Origin: JAKORR01 sp964608495 | GTDB taxonomy: Bacteria > Armatimonadota > Zipacnadia > Zipacnadales > FEN-943 | Assembly: GCA_964608495.1 (NCBI GenBank) | Contig: CAZSOQ010000084.1 | Coordinates: forward strand, 1 to 21,056 | DNA: 21,056 bases | Reading direction: 5' to 3' | Shown here: piece by piece, positions 6,312 to 12,909 of the stretch | Position numbering within the stretch: position 1 is the stretch's first letter | Layout: every line of letters begins with the position of its first letter | The notes under the pieces: model-generated | The model's database searches: none | What the model was told of the DNA's origin: nothing | What the model saw: only the letters and a program-made list of their open reading frames with translations | Made by a program: the position numbers and the translations under genes

Positions 6312-7400
6312 CTACCGGATCGCCACGGCCTTCCCGGTCTGCGCAGACCTGTAAGCCGCGTCCAGGATCTTCATGATCCGCAGTCCGTCGCCTCCGGGCG
6401 ACAGCGGCTGCTTTCCGCTGAGTAGACAGTCCACAAAGTGCCCAACCGCCGTGTGGCGCCCCATCGCGGGGTCCGCGGGGAAGAGCAGCTGCTCGTTCAC
6501 CGGCTGGCCGTGCCTCTGGGCGTAGACCTCGAGCGTGTCCACAGCCGTGTCGTCCTCGCCGTCCACTTCGAACACGCGCTCCAGCGACGCGCCGGCGGCC
6601 GTGCCCATCAGCGTCGAGTAGACCCACTCGCGCTTGCACCGCGACGCCCAGGAGGCCTCGAGGGCGATGGTCGCGCCGTTGGCGAACCTGATCATGGCCA
6701 CGGCCATGTCCTCAACGTCGAAGGTCCCCTTCGGGTTCGGCGTGCCCCACGGCCCCAGGGCCTCCATCTTCGGCCCGAAGACCGAGTAGGTGGATGCCAG
6801 CACGGTCTCCGGCTCCGGGTTACCCATGAACCACATCGTCAGGTCCAGCATGTGCACAGCCAGGTCAATCAGGGGGCCGCCACCGGCCATGTCGGTGTTG
6901 GTGAACCAGCCGCCCCAGCCGGGGATTCCGTTGCGGCGTATCCAGCCGCAGCGCGCGAAGTAGATGTCGCCCAGCACGCCCTCGTCTATGTACCGCTTGA
7001 GCAGTTGGCTCTCGGGCCGGAAGCGGTTGTTGAACTGCACCATCAGCGTCTTGCCAGCCCGCTCGGCCGCCTCGATCATCCGCTGTCCCTCGCGGGCCGT
7101 GCGCGCCAGGGGCTTCTCCGACAGCACGTGCACGCCGCTGTTGAGGCAGTCCACCACCAGCGGCGCGTGGAACTTGTTCGGCACGCAGACGCTCACGCAG
7201 TCCACTTCCACGGCCTTCAGCATCTTGCGGTGGTCGCCGAAGGCATGTGGGATGCCGTAGGCGCGCGCGGTCTCCTGCGCGGCATCCTCGCGCACGTCCA
7301 CCACGGCGACTAGCTCGGCGTTCGGGTGGGCCTGGTAGCCCTCGATGTGGTACTTGCCTATGCCAACCCCTATCACGGCCGCCCGTACCTTCTTGGCCAT
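6312..7400 (-). CDS. Gfo/Idh/MocA family NAD(P)-dependent oxidoreductase
   Basis: This is a cytoplasmic dehydrogenase that oxidises or reduces a sugar, inositol or related polyol using bound or free NAD(P). The 362-aa protein is full length. The Rossmann start AAVIGVGIGKYH (7-18) is followed by Asp35 at the end of the second strand (VAVVD), which suggests NAD. The family motif EKPLA is at 95-99. The C-terminal catalytic region GGGPLIDLAVHMLDL (173-187) carries the expected Asp179 and His183. The ATG at 7400 has an AGGAGGG Shine-Dalgarno sequence eight bases upstream. The gene stands alone between two gene-free regions, so neighbours do not reveal the substrate. Such enzymes are abundant in glycan-degrading Planctomycetota- and Armatimonadota-like genomes, which fits the glycosidases further right. 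Confidence 0.93.
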   Translation of the reverse strand: MAKKVRAAVIGVGIGKYHIEGYQAHPNAELVAVVDVREDAAQETARAYGIPHAFGDHRKMLKAVEVDCVSVCVPNKFHAPLVVDCLNSGVHVLSEKPLARTAREGQRMIEAAERAGKTLMVQFNNRFRPESQLLKRYIDEGVLGDIYFARCGWIRRNGIPGWGGWFTNTDMAGGGPLIDLAVHMLDLTMWFMGNPEPETVLASTYSVFGPKMEALGPWGTPNPKGTFDVEDMAVAMIRFANGATIALEASWASRCKREWVYSTLMGTAAGASLERVFEVDGEDDTAVDTLEVYAQRHGQPVNEQLLFPADPAMGRHTAVGHFVDCLLSGKQPLSPGGDGLRIMKILDAAYRSAQTGKAVAIR

Positions 7401-7709
7401 GTGGCTTCCCTCCTGTGCCGAGAGGCTCCGCCCCCCGGCCTGGTCGGTTGTCTGAGCTGTGGGTCAGGGACATTCTTCGCGGGAGCCGGGGCCTGTCCTC
7501 CTGCACGCGTGGATGCGCGCGGGCCAGGCAGCGGCGCGCCAGTACGGACCACCACACCACCACCACCGCAGGCTAAAGCCTGCGACTACGGCGCGCCCGG
7601 GGGTGTTCCGGGCAGGCGAAGGCGAGAGGGGCCCCGGCCTCCCACGGAAGACAGGCGGTGCCAAGCCCGCCACAGGCGCCCAAGGCCTCTCACAGAGACG
7701 GGACCCGCC
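7401..7709. other. Divergent gene-free region between Gfo/Idh and gmk
   Basis: I see no gene in this stretch. It must contain the minus-strand promoter for the oxidoreductase, which I could not locate with confidence. It also holds a short simple-sequence run of CCA triplets (about 7550-7567) and the palindrome described separately. The open frames across it change frame and strand without any recognisable product. Confidence 0.5.
7567..7584. repeat. 18-base REP-like palindrome
   Basis: CGCAGGCT, then AA, then AGCCTGCG: a perfect 8-base inverted repeat with a two-base spacer, followed by ACTAC. Elements of the form CGCAGGCT(a/t)n AGCCTGCG next to a CTAC or GTAG flank recur, as I recall, between genes in several deep-branching GC-rich bacteria. 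Only one copy is in this window. Confidence 0.5.
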
Positions 7710-7738
7710 TTGCCCCTGGCCAGGCTGTCCGGCATAAT
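7710..7738 (+). promoter_or_regulatory. Sigma70-type promoter for gmk-coaBC
   Basis: TTGCCC at 7710-7715 and CATAAT at 7733-7738 are separated by exactly 17 bases. Transcription would start near 7745, about 23 bases before the gmk ATG. The A/T-rich -10 stands out in otherwise GC-rich sequence. Confidence 0.6.
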
Positions 7739-7767
7739 TGGCGCGCACAGACGCGTGATGCGCCGCC

Positions 7768-8472
7768 ATGACCAAGTCCGCCACCGGCCAACCTCCCCAC
7801 GGTCCGGCCGCCGGTCGGCCCGCCCGAGACGGCGTCCTGCTCGTCGTCGCCGGTCCCTCCGGTGTCGGCAAGGGCACCATCATCGCCGGTGTTCGTGAGC
7901 GCCATCCCGCCGTGGGCCTCTCCATCTCCTGCACCACCCGGCCGCCTCGCCCGGGTGAGCAGGACGGTTGCGACTACTTCTTCGTCACGCTCGACGAGTT
8001 CCAGCGCCTGCGCGATGCGCGTGACCTGCTCGAGTGCGCCGTCGTCCACGGCGACCACTGGTACGGCACGCCTCGCGCCCCGGTCGAGGACGCCCTCGCC
8101 CGGGGTGAGGACATCCTGCTCGAGATTGACTACCAGGGCGCTGAGTCCGTCCGCCGGGCGCTGGGCGACCGCGCCGTGCTCGCGTTCGTGGCGCCGCCAT
8201 CGTGGCAGGCGCTGCTGGACCGGCTCGACCGGCGCCACACGGAGGAGCCGACCGAGCTGGCGCGCCGCCTGGCGAGCGCCCGTCGCGAGTTTCAGCACAT
8301 GGGACTGTTCGACTACGTGATCGTGAACGACGAGCTGGAGCGGGCCGTGGCGGAGCTGGAGGCGATCCTCCTCGCCGAGCGCCTGCGGCTGCGCCGCGTG
8401 GACTGGCAGGCCCTGCAGGCCCGCCTGCTGGCCGAGGCGGACCGCCCCGGCGGAGGTGACAGCCATGCCTGA
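7768..8472 (+). CDS. gmk: Guanylate kinase
   Basis: This enzyme phosphorylates GMP to GDP with ATP in the cytoplasm and is essential for GTP supply. The 234-aa protein carries an extra Gly/Pro/Arg-rich N-terminus of about 20 residues before the core (typical length about 205). The P-loop is GPSGVGKGT (29-37). The GMP-binding part follows: SCTTRPPRPGEQDGCDYFFV, then YGTPR. LEIDYQGAESVRRAL is the family's Walker B-like strand and FDYVIVND the conserved C-terminal block. The ATG at 7768 has only a weak ribosome site, but it lies 30 bases past a good promoter -10. An out-of-frame ATG at 7758 is not usable. The end overlaps coaBC by eight bases. Confidence 0.96.
   Translation: MTKSATGQPPHGPAAGRPARDGVLLVVAGPSGVGKGTIIAGVRERHPAVGLSISCTTRPPRPGEQDGCDYFFVTLDEFQRLRDARDLLECAVVHGDHWYGTPRAPVEDALARGEDILLEIDYQGAESVRRALGDRAVLAFVAPPSWQALLDRLDRRHTEEPTELARRLASARREFQHMGLFDYVIVNDELERAVAELEAILLAERLRLRRVDWQALQARLLAEADRPGGGDSHA
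8452..8459 (+). promoter_or_regulatory. Shine-Dalgarno site deciding the coaBC start
   Basis: GGAGGTGA lies five bases before the ATG at 8465. The GTG within this motif (8456) also opens the frame but would leave no ribosome site, so the ATG was preferred. Confidence 0.6.
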
Positions 8473-9679
8473 CCTGAGGGGGCGGCGCATCGTCGTCGGC
8501 GTCACGGGCGGGATCGCCGCCTACAAGGCCGCCGAGCTGGTCAGCGCCCTCCGCCAGCGCGGTGCGGAGGTGTGGGTGGTCATGACCGCCAGCGCCCGCC
8601 AGCTAGTGGGCGAGGCGACCTTCCGGGCCCTGTCCGCGCGGTCGGTGGCCACCGACCTGTGGGAGCTTCCGGAATTCGATATCGAGCACATCGCCCTGGC
8701 GCAATTCGCCGAGGTGGCGCTGATCGCGCCGGCGACGGCCAACGTCATCGGCAAGATGGCCGCGGGCATCGCGGACGACCTGCTCACCACCAACTTGCTC
8801 GCGCTGACCTGCCCGGTCATCGTGGCGCCGGCCATGAACTCGCGCATGTGGGCCAACGCCGCCGTCCAGGAGAATCTGCGGACGCTGCGCCGCCGTGGGG
8901 TCATCGTCGTGGAGCCCGAGGAGGGGCGCTTGGCCTGCGGCGAGGAAGGCCCAGGCCGACTGGCTTCGCTCGAACGCCTGCTGGCCGCCCTCAGGCTCGG
9001 GCTTCGTCGTCAGGACCTGGGCGACGCCGAGAGCCCGCTGGCCGGCAAGCGAGTGCTGGTGACCGCCGGGCCGACGCGCGAGGCCCTCGATCCCGTGCGC
9101 TTCCTGTCCAACCCCAGCAGCGGGGCCATGGGCTTCGCTCTGGCGGCCGAGGCCCACGCGCGAGGCGCGCTGGTCACGGTTGTCCACGGCCCCACGGCTC
9201 TCGCGCCGCCGGACTGCGCGGAGACGGTGGGCGTGACGAGCGCGGGCGAGATGGCCGAGGCGGTCTTCGCCCGGCTGGACGGGGCGGAGGTCTTCATCGG
9301 CGCGGCGGCCGTGGCCGACTACCGTCCGGCGGCCCCGAGCGATCACAAGATGAAGAAGGCCGAGGGTGACCTGAGCCTGATCCTCGAGCGCACCGTGGAC
9401 ATCATCGCCGAGGTGCGCCGGCGGCGGCCGGACATCGTCGCCGTGGGCTTCGCCGCCGAGACCGACGACGTGGAGGCCGAGGCCCGCGAGAAACTGGAGC
9501 GCAAGGGCCTGGACCTGATCGTCGCCAACCGCGTCGGCCCGGACGAGGGCTTCGGCCCAGGGGAGACGGAGCTGCTCATCATCGGCCGCGACGGGGAGGC
9601 CCGCGCGACGGGCCGCGTGGCCAAGGACGAGGCGGCCAGCCTGGTCCTGGACGCCCTGGAGGAGCTCCTCACGGCCTGA
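8465..9679 (+). CDS. coaBC: Bifunctional CoaBC (phosphopantothenoylcysteine synthetase/decarboxylase)
   Basis: This protein makes 4'-phosphopantetheine for coenzyme A: CoaB joins 4'-phosphopantothenate to cysteine and CoaC decarboxylates the product with FMN. At 404 aa it matches the bacterial fusion (E. coli is about 406). The CoaC half, residues 1-185, starts with VVGVTGGIAAYK. It has the active-site His75 in IEHIALA, the PAMN motif at 122-125 and Cys158 in LACGEEGPGRL. The CoaB half has VLVTAGPTREALDPVRFLSN, then AAVADYRP and KMKK (295-298). It overlaps gmk by eight bases and is probably co-transcribed with it. The rpoZ gene, often found between these two, is absent. Confidence 0.96.
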   Translation: MPDLRGRRIVVGVTGGIAAYKAAELVSALRQRGAEVWVVMTASARQLVGEATFRALSARSVATDLWELPEFDIEHIALAQFAEVALIAPATANVIGKMAAGIADDLLTTNLLALTCPVIVAPAMNSRMWANAAVQENLRTLRRRGVIVVEPEEGRLACGEEGPGRLASLERLLAALRLGLRRQDLGDAESPLAGKRVLVTAGPTREALDPVRFLSNPSSGAMGFALAAEAHARGALVTVVHGPTALAPPDCAETVGVTSAGEMAEAVFARLDGAEVFIGAAAVADYRPAAPSDHKMKKAEGDLSLILERTVDIIAEVRRRRPDIVAVGFAAETDDVEAEAREKLERKGLDLIVANRVGPDEGFGPGETELLIIGRDGEARATGRVAKDEAASLVLDALEELLTA

Positions 9680-9746
9680 CGTGGCGCGTCCTCGCTGGTC
9701 CCTGGCGCCCGTCGGGCCGCGATGCCATCCCGCAAGAGGTGCAATC

Positions 9747-10784
9747 ATGGCCACAATGAAAGCCGCCAAGCTCTTCGGCGCGAAGGACACGCGCGTGGTG
9801 GAGGTCGAGCGTCCCGCGCCCGGGCCGGGCGAGATCCTGGTGGGTGTCAAGGCCGTCGCGATCTGTCCCTCCGACCTGCGCCTGTGGGAGGACGGGCACG
9901 CCGGCGGGACCTACCCCGACCACCCCTTCACCCAGGGGCACGAATTCTCGGGCGTGGTCGCGGAGCTTGGCCCCGGCGTGGACGGTCCCGCGCCGGGCAC
10001 GCCCGTGGCCGTCACGCCGCTGTGGGCCTGCGGCGAGTGCGACCTGTGCCGGGAGGGCCTGAGCAACATCTGCCGCAACATGGCCTTCCCGAGCTTCCCG
10101 CAGGCCGACGGGGTCATGCAGGAGTACGTGGTCGCCCCGGCCTGGTCAGTGCAGCCGCTGCCGGAGGGGATCGGCTTCGTCGAGGGCGCTCTGGTGGAGC
10201 CCCTGCAGGCGGCGGCCCACGGCGTGAGTCTGGCGTCGCTCGAGCCCGGCTGGACCGTCGCCGTCGTGGGCGCTGGGATCATCGGCCTGGGCGTGCTGCA
10301 GGTGACTCGCGCGTTGGGGGCCGAGAGGGTCTACGTGGCCGATCCCCTGGACGCCAATCGCGCCATCGCCGGGAACATGGGGGCCACGGTCACGACGCGC
10401 TTCGCCACGGACCTGCTGGACGTGCTCACGGACCTGACCCAGCAGCCGCGCGTGGTCTTCGAGTGCTCGGGGCATCCCAAGGCCCTGGGCCAGTGCATGG
10501 AGGTGTGCCGCCCCTCGGGCCTGGTGGTCATCATCGGCGTGCCGCACCCGGACGTCATCGAGTTCGACACGCGCCACCCGCGCCGCAAGGAGCTGCACTT
10601 CGTCTTCTCGCGCCGCTACCGTCGCGAGACGCTGCGGGAGACGCTGGACCTGTTGGCGAGGACCGGGATGGACCTGAGCGTCTACCCGGTGAAGACCTTC
10701 CCGCTGGCGGAGGCGGCGGAGGCGATGCGGTTCGCCAACGAGAAGCCGGAGGGCATCCTGCGGGTCGTTGTGCTGATGGACTAG
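9747..10784 (+). CDS. Zinc-dependent medium-chain dehydrogenase (threonine/sorbitol dehydrogenase-like)
   Basis: This is an NAD(P)-dependent alcohol or polyol dehydrogenase of the MDR superfamily, 345 aa. Catalytic zinc ligands are visible as Cys40 (AICPSD), the GHE motif at 64-66 and Glu151 (LVEPLQA). The structural zinc site is Cys95, Cys98, Cys101 and Cys109 in the standard C..C..C.......C spacing. The Rossmann motif GAGIIGLG is at 175-182, and Asp199 ends the next strand, favouring NAD. The ATG at 9747 follows AGAGGTG. An open frame continues upstream, but only through the coaBC end and spacer. It lies 67 bases after coaBC on the same strand. Substrate is unknown; threonine, sorbitol, galactitol or another polyol is possible. 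Confidence 0.93.
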   Translation: MATMKAAKLFGAKDTRVVEVERPAPGPGEILVGVKAVAICPSDLRLWEDGHAGGTYPDHPFTQGHEFSGVVAELGPGVDGPAPGTPVAVTPLWACGECDLCREGLSNICRNMAFPSFPQADGVMQEYVVAPAWSVQPLPEGIGFVEGALVEPLQAAAHGVSLASLEPGWTVAVVGAGIIGLGVLQVTRALGAERVYVADPLDANRAIAGNMGATVTTRFATDLLDVLTDLTQQPRVVFECSGHPKALGQCMEVCRPSGLVVIIGVPHPDVIEFDTRHPRRKELHFVFSRRYRRETLRETLDLLARTGMDLSVYPVKTFPLAEAAEAMRFANEKPEGILRVVVLMD

Positions 10785-10831
10785 GCTGGGGAGCCAGGCC
10801 CGCGTCCCTGGGAGAAGCAGACTCCGCAGCC
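10784..10831. terminator. Bidirectional hairpin between convergent adh and leuD
   Basis: GGCTGGGGAG at 10784-10793 pairs with CTCCGCAGCC at 10822-10831, nine of ten positions with one G-G mismatch. An inner stem, CCAGG 10794-10798 with CCTGG 10807-10811, extends it. The structure fills the gap between the two converging stop codons almost exactly. There is no clear T-tract on either side. Confidence 0.5.
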
Positions 10832-10833
10832 CA

Positions 10834-11337
10834 CTAGCCGCCGATGCCGAGCTTGCGCCTCACCAGCGGCACCAGGCCGCCGGCCGCCAGCAGCTCGCCC
10901 GCGACGCCCGTGAGCGGCGCGAATCGCCATTCGTTCCCGCTGCCCAGGTCGCGCACGATCCCCTGCTCGAGGTCCACCTCGACCTGCGCGCCCTCCTCCA
11001 GCGCCGCCGCGGCCTCCGGGCACTCGACGATCGGCAGCCCGATGTTCAGCGCGTTACGGTAGAAGATGCGCGCGAAGCTGGCGGCGATCACGCAGGACAC
11101 GCCGGCGCCCTTGATCGCCACCGGCGCGTGCTCGCGCGAGCTCCCGCAGCCGAAGTTCCTCCCCGCCACCATCACGTCCCCGGGCTGGACCTTGTTCACG
11201 AAGCCCGGGTCCAGGTCCTCCATGCAGTGCGAGGCCAGCTCGTCCACATCGGTGGTCACGAGATAGCGCGCGGGGATGATGACGTCTGTATCCACGTGGT
11301 CGCCGTACTTGTGCACACGGCCTCTCAGGATGCTCAC
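10834..11337 (-). CDS. leuD: 3-Isopropylmalate dehydratase small subunit (archaeal-type LeuD)
   Basis: This is the small (swivelling) subunit that with LeuC interconverts 2- and 3-isopropylmalate in leucine synthesis. At 167 aa it is the short type shared with archaeal isopropylmalate isomerase and homoaconitase (about 163-170 aa), not the roughly 200-aa proteobacterial form. NFGCGSSREHAP (61-72) is the conserved substrate-phosphate loop, and DTDVIIPARYL (16-26) opens the domain. The specificity loop reads YLVT at 25-28. The Arg typical of homoaconitase (YLRT) is Val here, which suits a hydrophobic isopropyl group. The GTG at 11337 has GGGAGAGG upstream. It lies 31 bases after leuC in the same operon. 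Confidence 0.92.
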   Translation of the reverse strand: MSILRGRVHKYGDHVDTDVIIPARYLVTTDVDELASHCMEDLDPGFVNKVQPGDVMVAGRNFGCGSSREHAPVAIKGAGVSCVIAASFARIFYRNALNIGLPIVECPEAAAALEEGAQVEVDLEQGIVRDLGSGNEWRFAPLTGVAGELLAAGGLVPLVRRKLGIGG

Positions 11338-11368
11338 GGTGATCCTCTCCCGATCAGGCGCTCGCCAC

Positions 11369-12622
11369 TCACAGCTCGTCGGGGCCGGCTATCCGCCCGG
11401 CCACGGCGCTGGCCGCAGCCACGTAGGGGCCCGCCAGGTACACCTCGCTGCCCGTGTGGCCCATCCGCCCGACGAAGTTGCGGTTCGTCGTCGCCACGGC
11501 GCGCTCGCCGTCGGCCAGGACGCCCATGTGCCCGCCGAGGCACGGCCCACAGGTGGACGGCCCGACCACACATCCCGCCTCCAGGAAGGCCTCGATCAGG
11601 CCCTCGCGCGTCGCGGCCAGGAAGATCTCGTAGCTGCCCGGCAGGACGATGCAGCGCACCCAGCGGCTCACCCTCCGCCCGCGCAGCACCTCGGCCGCGC
11701 GTCGCAGGTCCTCCAGCCAGCCGTTGGTGCACGCCCCGATCACCACCTGGTCTATGGGAACGTCCCCCACCTGGCTGATGGGACGCACGTTCTCGGGCAG
11801 GTGCGGGAAGGCCACGGCCGGCTCCAGCTCGCCACAGTCGAACTCGTAGACCTCGGCGTACTCGGCGTCGGGGTCGCTGGCGAAGGCCGTCCAGGGGCGC
11901 GTGGCCCGACCCGAGACCCACGCCTCGGTCGTCGCGTCGGGGGCCACCACGCCGTTCTTGCCGCCCGCCTCGATGGCCATGTTGCACATCGTGAACCGGT
12001 CGGACATCGGCAGCGCCTCGATCACCGGGCCCGTGAACTCCATGGCGCTGTAGCGCGCCCCGTCCACGCCGATGCGGCCGATGGTGTGCAGGATCAGGTC
12101 CTTGCCGGTGAGCCAGCGGCTCGGCTCCCCGCGGTACACGAACTTCAGCGACTCGGGCACGCGGAACCAACACTCGCCGGTCGCCATCGCCGCGGCCGCG
12201 TCCGTGGAGCCGACGCCCGACGCAAAGGCCCCCAGCGCGCCGTAGGTGCAGGTGTGCGAATCGGCCCCGATCACCACATCGCCCGGGAGGACCAGGCCCT
12301 TCTCGGGCAGGATGATGTGCTCGATGCCTCCGTCGCAGGCCTCGTAGTAGTGGGTCAGACCCAGCCGCCTGGCGAAGTCGCGCACGATCTTGACCTGCTG
12401 GGCCGCCTTGATGTCCTTGGTCGGCGTGTAGTGGTCCGCCACGAGCACCACGCGATCGAGGTCGAATACCGCCTCGACCCCGATCTCGGCGAGCGTCTCG
12501 ATAGCGATCGGCGCCGTGATGTCGTTGGCGAGCACCAGGTCCAGCCTGCAGTTGACGAACTCGCCGGGGCGCACGCGCTCCACACCCGCCGCCCGGGCTA
12601 GCAGCTTCTCCGTGATGGTCAT
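11369..12622 (-). CDS. leuC: 3-Isopropylmalate dehydratase large subunit (archaeal-type LeuC)
   Basis: This is the iron-sulfur aconitase-fold subunit of isopropylmalate isomerase, 417 aa, the length of the archaeal/HacA type. The three 4Fe-4S ligands are Cys298 (IGACTNG), Cys358 and Cys361 (STCGPCLGG). VLADHYTP-like DHYTPTKD (63-70), VIGADSHTCTYGALGAFASG (118-137) and NRNFVGRMGH (380-389) are standard family blocks. The ATG at 12622 follows GAGGTG and gives the family N-terminus MTITEKLLARAAG; the upstream in-frame extension crosses the promoter and was rejected. It is co-transcribed with leuD. Homoaconitase or another 2-hydroxyacid dehydratase is a possible alternative, since the family is broad. 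Confidence 0.93.
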   Translation of the reverse strand: MTITEKLLARAAGVERVRPGEFVNCRLDLVLANDITAPIAIETLAEIGVEAVFDLDRVVLVADHYTPTKDIKAAQQVKIVRDFARRLGLTHYYEACDGGIEHIILPEKGLVLPGDVVIGADSHTCTYGALGAFASGVGSTDAAAAMATGECWFRVPESLKFVYRGEPSRWLTGKDLILHTIGRIGVDGARYSAMEFTGPVIEALPMSDRFTMCNMAIEAGGKNGVVAPDATTEAWVSGRATRPWTAFASDPDAEYAEVYEFDCGELEPAVAFPHLPENVRPISQVGDVPIDQVVIGACTNGWLEDLRRAAEVLRGRRVSRWVRCIVLPGSYEIFLAATREGLIEAFLEAGCVVGPSTCGPCLGGHMGVLADGERAVATTNRNFVGRMGHTGSEVYLAGPYVAAASAVAGRIAGPDEL

Positions 12623-12704
12623 GGCAGCACCTCGCAACCGGCCCGCGGGCCGTGCGGCGGAGGCCGCGGACGGCCCTACCGATTGGCGCCAAGCGGGTCC
12701 GGGG

Positions 12705-12733
12705 AGAATAGCCCCGGGCCTCGGCTGCGTCAA
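12705..12733 (-). promoter_or_regulatory. Sigma70-type promoter for leuC-leuD
   Basis: On the minus strand TTGACG (12733-12728) and TATTCT (12710-12705) are 17 bases apart, close to consensus and conspicuous in this GC-rich sequence. The start would be near 12698, leaving a leader of about 75 bases before the leuC ATG. I see no obvious leucine-codon leader peptide in it. Confidence 0.65.
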
Positions 12734-12909
12734 GAACACGCCCCCGCCGCGCCCTTACAGGGGGACGCTGTCCGGCCCCCTGACGACCGACGGGCCCCTC
12801 GGCCGGGCCTCTTCACCGGACCCCCGTCCACTCGCGATGGGCGTGCGCACGCGTTCGCCCGCGTGGGATTCAGGAACGCCACGCGACCCTAGCGGCACCG
12901 TCCGCTGCG

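Noticed and set aside
12841..12852. Self-complementary 12-mer GCGTGCGCACGC between the GH50-like gene and the leuC promoter
   Set aside because: Alternating GC/GT palindromes are frequent in this composition, there is no T-tract, and it is about 60 bases past the gene end, so I did not call it a terminator or operator.
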